Shown: positions 32,770 through 41,595 of the stretch, piece after piece | How the letters are laid out: each line of letters opens with the position of its first letter | Position numbering within the stretch: the first letter of the stretch is position 1 | Assembly (NCBI RefSeq): GCF_000169335.1 | Contig: NZ_AAXW01000020.1 | Location: 17,956 to 81,955 of the forward strand | Reading direction: 5' to 3' | DNA from: Crocosphaera chwakensis CCY0110 | GTDB lineage: Bacteria > Cyanobacteriota > Cyanobacteriia > Cyanobacteriales > Microcystaceae | DNA: 64,000 bases | Notes under the pieces: model-generated | Database searches by the model: none | What the model was told of the DNA's origin: nothing | What the model saw: the letters and a program-made list of their open reading frames with translations, nothing else | Translations under genes and position numbers: made by a program

Positions 32770-35700
32770 CTACTTAACACTCAAGAATTGTTTCTTTGAC
32801 TGATAATTTTTTGTCTGGTTAGTTGGGGGATATTTAGGCATCAACCACTTACCAAACTGAGCATAAAGGGCAGGAATAACTAATAAAGTTAAAGCGGTAG
32901 AAGTAAATAAACCCCCCAATACAACAATCGCTAAAGGTTGCAAAATTTCATTACCGGCACCCGAAGCAACGGCTAACGGAAACATCCCTAAAGCAGAGGT
33001 TAAAGCGGTCATTAAAATGGCATTTACTCGGTCAAGAGAACCTTTAACAATGACATCTTTAAAGCCCATTCCTTGAGCAAATTTCTGGTTATAATTATCC
33101 ACCAGTAATAAACCATTACGAACAGCTACCCCAAACAAGGTAATAAAGCCAATTAAAGAGGCAATAGACATCACTCCACCACTGAAAATAATGGAAACAA
33201 TACCCCCCACTAAAGCTAAAGGTAAATTAATCATAATGGCGATAGTAGCAGGGAAAGATTTGACCGAGAAGAACATCAAAATGGTGATAATAATCGCAGC
33301 TAAAATGCTATACACTAAGAGGTCATTTGTCGCATTTTGCTCCGCTTCAAATTGACCTCCATATTGAATAAAATAACCCTTCGGTAACTGTACTTGTTGA
33401 TTAATGGTTGCTTGAATATCTGCCACCACACTACCTAAGTCTCTTTCAGCCACATTCGCAGACACCACAATTAAACGAGAAACATCTTCACGGTTGACCA
33501 CATTTGCCCCCATACCATACTCTACTTTAGCCACAGAACTTAGGGGAATCATCTCTCCTGTGGGGGTAGAAATAGGAATAGAACGAATAGCATCTAAATT
33601 ATTGCGGGCTGAAGGTTCTAAACCAACGGTAATATCAATTAATTGCTGATCTTCAGGTACTTGAGAGACAACTTGACCATTCAATGCTGTTTCCACTACT
33701 TCAGAAATAGTTTGCATGGTTAAACCATAATTGGCCGCCGCCCTGCGATCATAATGTATTTGTACTTGACGAATAGGTAACTGCGGTTCAAGCTGTAAGT
33801 CAACCACGCCCTCGATGGGTGCAATAGCATCTCGTACCTGTTCCCCTACTTGACGCAGTTCAATTAAGTCAAGACCAAAAATTTTAATAGCGATCGCACT
33901 TCTCACCCCTGATAACACTTCATCCATGCGATGGGAAATAAACCCCCCAATATTGGGCGCAACCCCTGGCAACTCTAAGAACGCTTCCCGTAGCTGTTTA
34001 ACGCTGGTTTCACGGTCTTTTAAGGCCAAATCACTCAATTCGATATCCACATGAGCCATACTCACTCCTGCCCCATCTGCATCCCCTGGCGCACGACCAG
34101 CCCGTACTTGTACCCATTCATATAGAGGATTATCTTTGAGGGAGTTATAGAGAGCCATTCCTGCACGGTTAGTCATGTCTAGAGATACCCCAGGAAACAA
34201 CACCATTGAATTGACCATTGATTTTTCTTGAAACTCGGGTAAAAACACCCGTCCTAAACTGGGAACGATGGCAAAAGTAGCAATTAAAGCAGCTAAAGCG
34301 CAACAGAGGATAATTTTTGGTAATTTTAGGGATAAATTGAGCAAAGGACGATAAACCCGTATGACAAAACGAGAGATAAACGTCCCATCTGGGGGTAACG
34401 TTTGATTCGCTAATAAAATGGCACACAACGCAGGAGAAAGGGTCATTGCTACTAAGGTAGACGCAGCAATAGAGAATAAATAAGCTAACCCCATGGGGGC
34501 AAAAATTCGCCCTTCTACCCCCGTCAAACTAAAAATAGGGGCAAAGACAACAATAATAATCACGGTAGAAAAAATTACCGCCAGCCTTACCTCGACGGAA
34601 GTATCATAAACCACTTGAAAGGGATGTTTTGGGTTGTCCTGTGCTTGGTTAGTACGAAGTCCCCGATAACAGTTTTCCATATCCACAATGGCATCATCTA
34701 CCACCGAACCAATAGCAACCACTAAACCCCCTAACGTCATGGTATTAATGCCCAAACCAAAGGCTTTCATGAACAATAAACCGATGATTAAAGAGAGGGG
34801 AATGGCACTAAGGGTAATTATTGCAGTGCGCCAGTTCATCAAAAATAGCAACATAATCACCGAAACGATAATGATGCCTTGTATGAGAGAACCACTAACA
34901 TTGCGAATGGCAGCATCAATAAAATTGGCTTGACGAAACGTTCTGGTAATTTCTACATCTTCTGGAAAACTAGGCTTTAAACTAGCGATAACTGCTTCTA
35001 CTGCTTTGGTAACGGTAGGGGTATCTACATCAGGCTGTTTATTAATCATCATGACTACCGCAGGTTGCCCGTTAAAACTAGCATCACCCCGTTTTAATGC
35101 TGATCCGGTTTTCACCGTTGCCACGTCTTTGAGCAAAATGGGTTCACCGTCTTTAACTTTAACTACCGATGTTTGTAAGTCTTCAATGGACTGTACTTGC
35201 CCAATACCACGAATTAATAATTCTTGGCCACCTCCAATGAGAAAACCGCCAGGGGCGTTAGAATTAGAGCCTTTGGCTGCTTCTGTAACATTTGTGAGGG
35301 AGATGTTGAGCGATCGCAATTTTTGGGGGTTCACTAATACCTGTTTTTGTCGTTCATCTCCCCCATATACCGTCACTTGAGAAACCCCTGGAACCGAGAG
35401 AACTTGATTACTGACGGTTCCTTCTACCAAGCGACGCAACTCCATTAAAGAGGTTTGATCCTTAACAGTGAAGGCGTATTGTAAAATCGTCCCTAATGGG
35501 GAAACTAACGGCGAAATTTCAGGAGGATGGGCGTTTTCGGGGAATTGACTACTAATTTGTTGCAGTCGTTCGGTCACTGCTTGTCTCGCTTTGTAAATGT
35601 CGGCATTTTGGTCAAATACTACTTGAACCATCGATAACCCCACTTTCGAGGAGGATCTCACCGTTGTTACTCCTGGTAAGCCATTCACTGCGCTTTCGAT

Positions 35701-35916
35701 GGGTACGGTAATTTGTGCTTCTATTTCTTCTGGGGCAAGTCCTGGGACTTCTGTTTGAACATCTACTTGTGGGGGAGCAAATTCAGGAAACACATCTAAG
35801 GGCATTTGGGTAATATTAAAAACGCCCCATAAGGTAACTAAAATTGCGCCAATAACAATTAACCATCGTTGAGCAATAGAGCTTTTTATAATCTGATTAA
35901 GAAGAGAATTCAGCAT
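32770..35916 (-). CDS. RND-family efflux permease
   Basis: The 1,048-residue inner-membrane protein has the RND topology: TM1 near 12-30, a first periplasmic loop to about 340, TM2-6, a second loop, and TM8-12 at the C-terminal end. Acidic TM4 residues (IGSVVDDAIVDMENC) match the proton relay of heavy-metal/RND pumps. Motifs such as LPGVTTVRSSSKVGLSMV support the AcrB/CzcA superfamily. The short adaptor gene lies 143 bases upstream, and a two-component pair lies farther upstream. It resembles the NrsA/Slr0794-type locus of Synechocystis (nickel, cobalt or other metal). The substrate is inferred from context only. Confidence 0.9.
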   Translation of the reverse strand: MLNSLLNQIIKSSIAQRWLIVIGAILVTLWGVFNITQMPLDVFPEFAPPQVDVQTEVPGLAPEEIEAQITVPIESAVNGLPGVTTVRSSSKVGLSMVQVVFDQNADIYKARQAVTERLQQISSQFPENAHPPEISPLVSPLGTILQYAFTVKDQTSLMELRRLVEGTVSNQVLSVPGVSQVTVYGGDERQKQVLVNPQKLRSLNISLTNVTEAAKGSNSNAPGGFLIGGGQELLIRGIGQVQSIEDLQTSVVKVKDGEPILLKDVATVKTGSALKRGDASFNGQPAVVMMINKQPDVDTPTVTKAVEAVIASLKPSFPEDVEITRTFRQANFIDAAIRNVSGSLIQGIIIVSVIMLLFLMNWRTAIITLSAIPLSLIIGLLFMKAFGLGINTMTLGGLVVAIGSVVDDAIVDMENCYRGLRTNQAQDNPKHPFQVVYDTSVEVRLAVIFSTVIIIVVFAPIFSLTGVEGRIFAPMGLAYLFSIAASTLVAMTLSPALCAILLANQTLPPDGTFISRFVIRVYRPLLNLSLKLPKIILCCALAALIATFAIVPSLGRVFLPEFQEKSMVNSMVLFPGVSLDMTNRAGMALYNSLKDNPLYEWVQVRAGRAPGDADGAGVSMAHVDIELSDLALKDRETSVKQLREAFLELPGVAPNIGGFISHRMDEVLSGVRSAIAIKIFGLDLIELRQVGEQVRDAIAPIEGVVDLQLEPQLPIRQVQIHYDRRAAANYGLTMQTISEVVETALNGQVVSQVPEDQQLIDITVGLEPSARNNLDAIRSIPISTPTGEMIPLSSVAKVEYGMGANVVNREDVSRLIVVSANVAERDLGSVVADIQATINQQVQLPKGYFIQYGGQFEAEQNATNDLLVYSILAAIIITILMFFSVKSFPATIAIMINLPLALVGGIVSIIFSGGVMSIASLIGFITLFGVAVRNGLLLVDNYNQKFAQGMGFKDVIVKGSLDRVNAILMTALTSALGMFPLAVASGAGNEILQPLAIVVLGGLFTSTALTLLVIPALYAQFGKWLMPKYPPTNQTKNYQSKKQFLSVK

Positions 35917-35968
35917 TTTAAAATTTAGTCGGTGAGCTTAACGAAGTCAGGAGTTAGCATCAAAGTAG

Positions 35969-36031
35969 GATGGGTTAGACGGTGATAATTTATGGTGAAA
36001 CAAAGAATATAACAATCCGTCGTAACCCATC
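35969..36031. repeat. Inverted-repeat element (63 bp)
   Basis: Ends GATGGGTTAGACGG (35969-35982) and CCGTCGTAACCCATC (36017-36031) form an imperfect 14-15 bp stem. The inner 35 bases, with the left arm, recur at 37501-37545. It lies between the adaptor and permease genes. It may be a small non-autonomous element or an mRNA hairpin. Confidence 0.6.
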
Positions 36032-36059
36032 ATTTGAGTTAAAATGTGTTTCTATTTGA

Positions 36060-36698
36060 TCAAGAATTTTCCTTTTTGCCACCGCTACCCATAACCGCTA
36101 ATGCACCACCCACTAATACAACAACTCCCCCACCAATAGCAGCTACTGTCATCAGAGGAAAACCCCCTGATTTTTCTTCCGTTGCTGGCTCAGACGCTTT
36201 AACCGAATTTCCTGCATTATCATTATTGTTAGAAGTTGTTTCAGTTTCAGTTTCAGAAACAATCATGGGTTCAGACGTTGGTTCAGTTTCCGCCGTTTTC
36301 GTCTTGCGAGACTCAGCATATAGGGATAAACTCCCCTGAGTCACTAATTGTTCCCCAACGGATAACCCTTCGCTAATTTCAATTAAGTCCCCTTGGGTTT
36401 CCCCTATGGTAACTTCCACTGGTTCGTAAAAATTTTCATATTGGACAAAAACCAGTTGTTTTTCGTCCGCTTCTACCAACGCAGTTACAGGAATGATTAC
36501 CCCATTAGCTGCACTTTGTTCAATGGGAGTAACCACAATACCCAACATCTGATCATTTTCGGGGTTAACTTCCACTCTTTCTATACCACCCGTCGCTTGA
36601 AACTCATCTCCATGACCCACATGGGAAAGGACAACAGTAGGCGCACCAAGGGTTAAACTAAGACTTAAAAGACTAATCAATGACAGAGATTTCATCAT
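36060..36698 (-). CDS. Short periplasmic adaptor-like protein of the RND pump
   Basis: The 212-residue protein begins with a signal peptide (MMKSLSLISLLSLSLTLG). The central region (about 45-130) has MFP/CusB-like C-terminal strands: VVTPIEQSAANGVIIPVTALVE, VFVQYENFYEPVEVTIGE, then LSVGEQLVTQG. It lacks the lipoyl and coiled-coil hairpin of a full membrane-fusion protein. A Glu/Thr/Ser-rich linker follows. A C-terminal hydrophobic helix (PLMTVAAIGGGVVVLVGGALAV) may anchor it in the membrane. Context with the RND permease supports an adaptor role; a minimal adaptor like this would be unusual. Confidence 0.75.
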   Translation of the reverse strand: MMKSLSLISLLSLSLTLGAPTVVLSHVGHGDEFQATGGIERVEVNPENDQMLGIVVTPIEQSAANGVIIPVTALVEADEKQLVFVQYENFYEPVEVTIGETQGDLIEISEGLSVGEQLVTQGSLSLYAESRKTKTAETEPTSEPMIVSETETETTSNNNDNAGNSVKASEPATEEKSGGFPLMTVAAIGGGVVVLVGGALAVMGSGGKKENS

Positions 36699-36786
36699 AA
36701 CTCCTCACAAAAAGCAGGGTTGATCCAAAATTTTTAATAGTCTGCCATAGGGTAGGTGAAATCTAGATGAAATCTCTTTAAGAAAT

Positions 36787-37491
36787 TTACAAACTATTTT
36801 GGTCTAGGTTTTCTTTGTTCAATTCTTGTGCCAAAAAATAACGATAAATACTAGGTAAATGAGGAGTCATAGAATTATCTTCAATCCCACCCCCTAAACT
36901 TGTCCAAACATTGGATAATTTTCTTAATACCTCTTCGACTCGATCTTGTTTGAGTAAAGTTAATATATCTACATTCCATTGATGATGATCTTTGAGCCAA
37001 TTATAAACAACAATATCCTGATATTTTGGTTCAAAACTATAGATATATTCCCTGTAACTTGTTTGAGGATTTGGATGATATTTCCTAGCTTTTTCTTGCC
37101 AAGTAGAATTCAAAAATTGATAGCGTCCTGCTGCGGTTGAACATTTACCTTTATTGGGTCCAATATTAATCGGTATGCACTGATCAGGATGCTGTTTTAA
37201 ATTATGAACATGACTACCACCATATAAGAGATAATAGGAATTATTATGATTAGATTCACTAGCAGAAATTGTTAACATTAAAGCCCGAATATAAGGATCA
37301 CCTCCAGACATTTCCAGTTCAGGCAAATGAGCAACTAATGATGGATTAAATACAGATAGATTATTGTTTTTGCAACTAGATATTAACCCCAAAAATGTAA
37401 TAATAATGATTAAATTTAATATGATCTTGTAAGGTTTTCTTAGTCTTTTCTTTTTAAGATTGCGTTCAAATATAAAATGTTTAATAATCAT
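36787..37491 (-). CDS. Phage-lysozyme-like (lambda R type, GH104) lipoprotein
   Basis: The 234-residue protein starts with a basic stretch, one hydrophobic segment and a cysteine in LISSC that may be lipidated. Residues about 60-230 resemble lambda endolysin: a catalytic Glu in SASESNHNNSYYLLYGG, then STAAGRYQFLNSTW and PKYQDIVVYNWLKDH. It would cleave peptidoglycan from the periplasmic side, perhaps for cell wall turnover. It sits between the efflux genes and unknown genes and has no phage neighbours, so it seems domesticated or unrelated to phage. It is either a lysozyme or a transglycosylase. Confidence 0.8.
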   Translation of the reverse strand: MIIKHFIFERNLKKKRLRKPYKIILNLIIIITFLGLISSCKNNNLSVFNPSLVAHLPELEMSGGDPYIRALMLTISASESNHNNSYYLLYGGSHVHNLKQHPDQCIPINIGPNKGKCSTAAGRYQFLNSTWQEKARKYHPNPQTSYREYIYSFEPKYQDIVVYNWLKDHHQWNVDILTLLKQDRVEEVLRKLSNVWTSLGGGIEDNSMTPHLPSIYRYFLAQELNKENLDQNSL

Positions 37492-37500
37492 AAAAGTATG

Positions 37501-37545
37501 GATTAGACGGTGATGATTTATCGTGAGACAAACAATATAACAATA
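37501..37545. repeat. Partial copy of the 35969-36031 repeat
   Basis: GATTAGACGGTGATGATTTA and the following AACAATATAACAAT agree with the left arm and centre of the first copy with a few changes. The right arm is missing. Confidence 0.5.
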
Positions 37546-38304
37546 TTAACCAGGAGGTAAAATATTTTTTAATGTTTCTCCAATACCTTCGGGTAACAAT
37601 TGTTTTGTTTTAGTAGCAATATCTAAGATGTCTTTCAATAGTTTGAAAAAGTCTTGAACTGGTTTTTTATCTTGTTCTGCTTTAACTTCACTACTATTAA
37701 TTATTAATGCGCCTAAACTTTCTTCAGCAATTTTTCTAATACCATCTGCGCCATAAAATTGATAATCTTTAACAACTTTTCTAAGTTCTATTAACTTTTC
37801 TCTTAGTAAACTTTTTAAAGGTTGGCTAAGATCAGATTCTATTATTTTTTCCAATAAAGAGGATATCTGAGCCTTCAATTCAGTTAACTGCTCTTGATTA
37901 ATGATAACTTCTTGTTCTCCTAAATCGATTGCACAATTATAAAGCATATGAAAACCTAAAGAATCAGATTCTCTTAAATGTTCATTGACAACATGCCAAT
38001 GAACATTATGATGTTCCTCTGAAAACCATTGTTTTATTTTCTGTAAACTCTTTTCATAGCCTTTTATTTTCAATTTTGGTAATTTTTGTATATCATTTTC
38101 TAAATCTTCTATCAATATAAATAATTTTCCTAACTGTAAGTAAAATATCTCTGATGTTTCTTCAATATCTAAAGCATTACAAAAAACCATCATGAATGAC
38201 TCAGTAATACTTTCTGAAAGAGCAATATTACCTCGATAATTTATTTTTAACAAAATTTCTAGTAATCGTTTAGCTGAATTATTAGGTAAATCTTGAGTAT
38301 CCAT
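37546..38304 (-). CDS. Hypothetical helical protein
   Basis: I do not recognise this 252-residue protein. It is mostly helical by composition (Leu/Glu/Lys-rich). The N-terminal part holds hydrophobic helices without transmembrane length (IALSESITESFMMVFCNAL), a central charged stretch (KIKQWFSEEHHNVHWHVV) has several His, and the C-terminal part is amphipathic (VQDFFKLLKDILDIATKTKQLL). The frame is open from TTG 38325; I take ATG 38304 (MDTQDLPNNS). It shares strand and spacing with the small gene upstream (51-base gap), which could be its partner. Confidence 0.6.
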   Translation of the reverse strand: MDTQDLPNNSAKRLLEILLKINYRGNIALSESITESFMMVFCNALDIEETSEIFYLQLGKLFILIEDLENDIQKLPKLKIKGYEKSLQKIKQWFSEEHHNVHWHVVNEHLRESDSLGFHMLYNCAIDLGEQEVIINQEQLTELKAQISSLLEKIIESDLSQPLKSLLREKLIELRKVVKDYQFYGADGIRKIAEESLGALIINSSEVKAEQDKKPVQDFFKLLKDILDIATKTKQLLPEGIGETLKNILPPG

Positions 38305-38355
38305 TGAAACTAGACAAAAATTCAAACAACTTCTATTATAAACAATATTATCCTC

Positions 38356-38583
38356 TCATACTCTTAAATTAGTTAAGTCCTCATCTATAAATTCAACCCC
38401 TTCCTTATCCATTTGTTCCCGAAATCTAAGGGTCATATCCCACAAAGTATCATCATCATCTATAATTTGTTCCTGATTATTTGTGTTCAAGTCTGATAAC
38501 TTTAAACGTAATATTTCAAACAAATAAGCTATATCTTCCTTAGATAAATCATCAAGAGAGTTAATCATTTCTTGTAATTTCAT
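38356..38583 (-). CDS. Small acidic hypothetical protein, antitoxin-like
   Basis: This 75-residue acidic protein (SLDDLSKEDIAYLFEILRLKL, then a DDDDTLWDMTLRFREQM segment) has no family I can name with confidence. The N-terminal helix and acidic tail resemble small antitoxin-like cyanobacterial proteins. It starts at ATG 38583, with downstream gene 37546-38304 on the same strand. Confidence 0.6.
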   Translation of the reverse strand: MKLQEMINSLDDLSKEDIAYLFEILRLKLSDLNTNNQEQIIDDDDTLWDMTLRFREQMDKEGVEFIDEDLTNLRV

Positions 38584-38665
38584 GGGTTCATTTCCTCTGA
38601 GTATAAGATTAGAAAATATATAAATCTTTCCTAAATTAACTAAAGTCTATCACAAAAATGATGGT

Positions 38666-39067
38666 TTACATTTGTGTCAAAAGTATTGGTAAATACTGAC
38701 TAAAATTAATAAAATCTTTGTCTGTTGTAAAAATTTTATAATTTCTACGATTTGCCGTTGCACACATCAAAAAGTCTGTGTTTGATCCTTGAATACCATG
38801 ACGACGACAAACATTAAAATACTCTGCCGCTAATTCGTAGTCTTCTATATCTGTTAATAAATTAGGGAAAGCTTGAAGATTATTTCTCAATTTTTCAAAC
38901 TGTTCTTTGTGTTTAATACCCGAAAGAATTTCCTGTCTAACTGTTCCTAAAAGGACGACTCGCCCATCAGCAATTAAATTCTTCAATTTGTCTGTTATGA
39001 CATCGTTAGTCTGTTGTCTTTTTCTTAATGCCAATGACCAAACACAAGTATCAACAATGACTTTCAT
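38666..39067 (-). CDS. VapC-like PIN-domain toxin
   Basis: The 133-residue PIN protein has the first Asp in VDTCVWSLAL, an acidic position in VRQEILSGI, NTDFLMCATA near residue 98, and TTDKDF near 116. These are the four acidic positions of VapC ribonucleases. Its ATG overlaps the end of the antitoxin gene by four bases (39064-39067), a typical coupled TA pair. It lies between the efflux genes and the kinase gene of the same metal-response-like locus. Confidence 0.9.
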   Translation of the reverse strand: MKVIVDTCVWSLALRKRQQTNDVITDKLKNLIADGRVVLLGTVRQEILSGIKHKEQFEKLRNNLQAFPNLLTDIEDYELAAEYFNVCRRHGIQGSNTDFLMCATANRRNYKIFTTDKDFINFSQYLPILLTQM

Positions 39068-39264
39068 GATTGATTACGTTGTTGTTTATAGTCATAGTCA
39101 TCTTCGTACTCAATTGTACCGAATAATTCGGTAATTTCTAGTTGTTTTCGTCGTTGAACATACTCTTTTAATGCGGCTTCAACTACTGCACGTTTAGTTC
39201 TATGTCCACCGAGTTTTAATGCTTCTTGAATTAATTTGTCGTCAATCTCTAAATTGGTCGCCAT
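39064..39264 (-). CDS. VapB-like antitoxin
   Basis: The 66-residue protein reads ATNLEIDDKLIQEALKLGG, then HRTKRAVVEAALKEYVQRRK, an RHH pattern of VapB (DUF2191-type) antitoxins, with an acidic tail that would bind the toxin. It starts at ATG 39264 and overlaps the VapC start by four bases. Confidence 0.9.
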   Translation of the reverse strand: MATNLEIDDKLIQEALKLGGHRTKRAVVEAALKEYVQRRKQLEITELFGTIEYEDDYDYKQQRNQS

Positions 39265-39391
39265 ATCACTATTTACCTTAGAGTTGTCCAGACCCTTTTA
39301 CAAAATAAACCACAAAATTATATTCTGTAAAATAATCTTTTTTATCTTTACAATTGTATTATATAAAGAAAATTACTAAGATAACAAAACC

Positions 39392-39442
39392 ATGCGAATT
39401 TTATTAGTGGAAGTCAAAGGTGCAAGATATAACTTGAGGTAA
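39392..39442 (+). pseudogene. Possible remnant of a response-regulator start
   Basis: The plus-strand reading ATG... gives MRILLVE, then VKGARYN and a stop. The first seven codons match the start of the response regulator at 42297 (MRILLVEDE) in protein and nearly in DNA. It overlaps the tail of the kinase gene on the other strand. A scrap of a duplicated regulator gene or chance are both possible. Confidence 0.3.
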
Positions 39443-40777
39443 AGAAATCTTAAATACACTACCTCCCCCTAGTTGACTTTTAACGGTAATATAACCTTGA
39501 TGATGATAAGCTATCGCTTGAGCAATCGCCAAACCTAACCCAGTTCCCCCTGTTTTTCGAGCGCGATCGCTATCCACACGATAAAATCGCTCAAAAATTT
39601 GCTTTTGTGCTTCTTTTGGAATGCCAATTCCTGTATCTTTAATCTTAATTAATGCACTGTGTTCTTTAAGGATTAAACTAACCATAACTTGACCACTGTT
39701 AGGTGTATATTGAATGGCATTCCCTATTACATTTGAAACTAAACGATAGAGTTGAGACTCGTCTCCTAAAATATAAATTGGCTTATCAGGAATTTGCTCA
39801 ATTAGGTCAATTTCAGCAATGGTAGCAAGTTCGGAAAATTCTTCTATCAAATCACTCACTAAATCATTTAAACAACAAGATTGAAAAGGTTGAGATGATG
39901 ATTGTGCTTCGAGACTGGTTAACAAGAGTAAGTCTGTAATGAGATGGCTTAAACGTCTCCCCTGTCTTTCTAAGGTTTGCAGCATCTTGGTTAAATTTTG
40001 GGGTTGTGAGGGGGGTATCCTTAAAATCGCTTCGATGGTGGCTAAAAGACTCGCTAAAGGCGATCGCAATTCATGGGCTGCATTAGCTGTAAACTGTTGT
40101 TGTTGTTGATAAGATTGATAAATTGGCTGCATGGCTAACCCTGAAAGCCACCAACTTGACACCACAACTAACCCTAAAACCAAGGGAAAACCGATCATTA
40201 AAATGATTTTTAGGCGTTTAATTTCAGCGTCAAAGGGTTGTAAAGTACGTCCCAGTTGTAAATAACCCCAAGAAGAATTAACCGCTAAATCATGAGTATC
40301 AGAACTGTGTAAAATAATCGTAAATTGACGATAACGGATGTTATTATTTCTAATAGTTTGCCAAGGAGCCGAATTTAAAGTTTGAGATAAATTATCAGGT
40401 TGATTAGGAGAAAAAGCTAATAGTTTCCCTTGATGATTAAATAGACGAAGATAGTAAGTATTGCGATCGCTGATTCCTGTGGTATGTCTTTCGATTAAAC
40501 TGGGATTAGAGTTACACAGTTGTCCCACTAAACATAATTCTGGCAAAATACGTTTTAATACCGTTGTAGGGTCTTCTGAAGCGGGTAACATGGGTTCTAA
40601 ACTGTCGTGAAGAGTTCCTGCAATTGATTCTATTTCCCTCTCCATTGCATTCCAATTAGACTCAACTAAAGACCGATAAATTCCCAACGCAGATAAACTT
40701 AAAATGACTCCCATGACCAAGGTGTACCAAACAGCTAAGCGAAGACGACTATGACGGAATAATTGAGAGGTTTTCAT
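39404..40777 (-). CDS. Sensor histidine kinase (RppB/NrsS-like)
   Basis: The 457-residue protein has TM1 (about 12-34), an extracytoplasmic sensor region of about 150 residues, TM2 (about 190-212), and a HisKA dimer with the phospho-acceptor His in ANAAHELRSPLASLL. The ATPase domain has N, G1 (DTGIGIPKE) and G2 (GGTGLGLAIA) boxes. Order and sequence style recall Synechocystis RppB/NrsS, linked to metal and redox response beside RND genes. The response regulator lies 819 bases upstream; a DUF433/DUF5615 TA pair has come between them. The last residues (ISCTFDFH) look unlike the usual end and may follow a rearrangement. Confidence 0.88.
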   Translation of the reverse strand: MKTSQLFRHSRLRLAVWYTLVMGVILSLSALGIYRSLVESNWNAMEREIESIAGTLHDSLEPMLPASEDPTTVLKRILPELCLVGQLCNSNPSLIERHTTGISDRNTYYLRLFNHQGKLLAFSPNQPDNLSQTLNSAPWQTIRNNNIRYRQFTIILHSSDTHDLAVNSSWGYLQLGRTLQPFDAEIKRLKIILMIGFPLVLGLVVVSSWWLSGLAMQPIYQSYQQQQQFTANAAHELRSPLASLLATIEAILRIPPSQPQNLTKMLQTLERQGRRLSHLITDLLLLTSLEAQSSSQPFQSCCLNDLVSDLIEEFSELATIAEIDLIEQIPDKPIYILGDESQLYRLVSNVIGNAIQYTPNSGQVMVSLILKEHSALIKIKDTGIGIPKEAQKQIFERFYRVDSDRARKTGGTGLGLAIAQAIAYHHQGYITVKSQLGGGSVFKISLPQVISCTFDFH

Positions 40778-40891
40778 TCATTTAATAAACTTTCCTAATG
40801 TGGGTAAAATATTAATTAATATTAAAATTCATGATCTAGGTAAATTTAATGGATACTTTTTTATAAGATACAATCAAAAATATGTTTAATT

Positions 40892-41242
40892 TTATGAACT
40901 TAAAAATACGATATTATTAACCATCTCTGTCTCAGATTTGCTATTCACAAGTTCGAGAATTTGCCGTAATTGTTGACCAATGGAATATCGTTGCTGTTTT
41001 GCCAAAATTATCCCTTGATGACTTTTTCCTTCAGTTAAATACTGAGTATGTAAACGGTAGAAATCTCTACGATTAAACGAAAATAAAACTCTTTTTTTTG
41101 ATGTAGCATAATCCAATTGTTCTATATCACTCATCCCTAACATATCAGCATCTGCGGCACTAATAACATCTACATTCCTTGCCCGTAAAGCAGATAATAA
41201 GGCTTGATCCATTGAATCTTCATCAAAATATAAAGATAACAT
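40892..41242 (-). CDS. DUF5615 PIN-like toxin
   Basis: The 116-residue protein has the DUF5615 pattern: LYFDEDSMDQALLSALR at the N-terminus, then VDVISAADADMLG with an acidic pair, and VLFSFNRRDFYRLH (the F-D/NxxDF motif, with Asn for Asp). Such PIN-like proteins are toxins paired with DUF433 antitoxins. It follows the DUF433 gene by five bases. The Asn in FNRRDF may weaken metal binding. Confidence 0.85.
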   Translation of the reverse strand: MLSLYFDEDSMDQALLSALRARNVDVISAADADMLGMSDIEQLDYATSKKRVLFSFNRRDFYRLHTQYLTEGKSHQGIILAKQQRYSIGQQLRQILELVNSKSETEMVNNIVFLSS

Positions 41243-41247
41243 CTCTA

Positions 41248-41556
41248 TTATTGTTGTTGATTAAATTGTAACCATTCTTGTTCAAATTTATCTGCTTCGG
41301 CCAATTCTTCAGATAACTCAGTTTCTATCTGTTGTTGATTAGCATGATAATAACTTAAAGCAGCATAAATTTTTGCCAAATTTAGGCGAGGATGTCCTAT
41401 TCTGCTGAGAATTTCCTCTGGTGTTAAACCAAGTTTATACCAACTAACAATACGATTAACCGTAACTCCTGTTCCAGTAATAATCGGTTTTCCGTTTTTA
41501 ATTTCATTAGAATGGGTAATTAATGTTCCAATTTCAATTGTTGTTGTCATTAACAT
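41248..41556 (-). CDS. DUF433 antitoxin
   Basis: The 102-residue protein shows the DUF433 layout: ITHSNEIKNGKPIITGTGVTVNRIVSWYKLGLTPEEIL, then a helix-turn-helix-like region with LNLAKIYAALSYYHAN. A basic-to-acidic tail follows. DUF433 proteins are antitoxins of DUF5615 toxins, here five bases downstream. ATG 41556 and ATG 41550 are both possible. Confidence 0.9.
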   Translation of the reverse strand: MLMTTTIEIGTLITHSNEIKNGKPIITGTGVTVNRIVSWYKLGLTPEEILSRIGHPRLNLAKIYAALSYYHANQQQIETELSEELAEADKFEQEWLQFNQQQ

Positions 41557-41595
41557 TTGTTATATAGGATCTTACTTTATATGATAAGATTAGGT

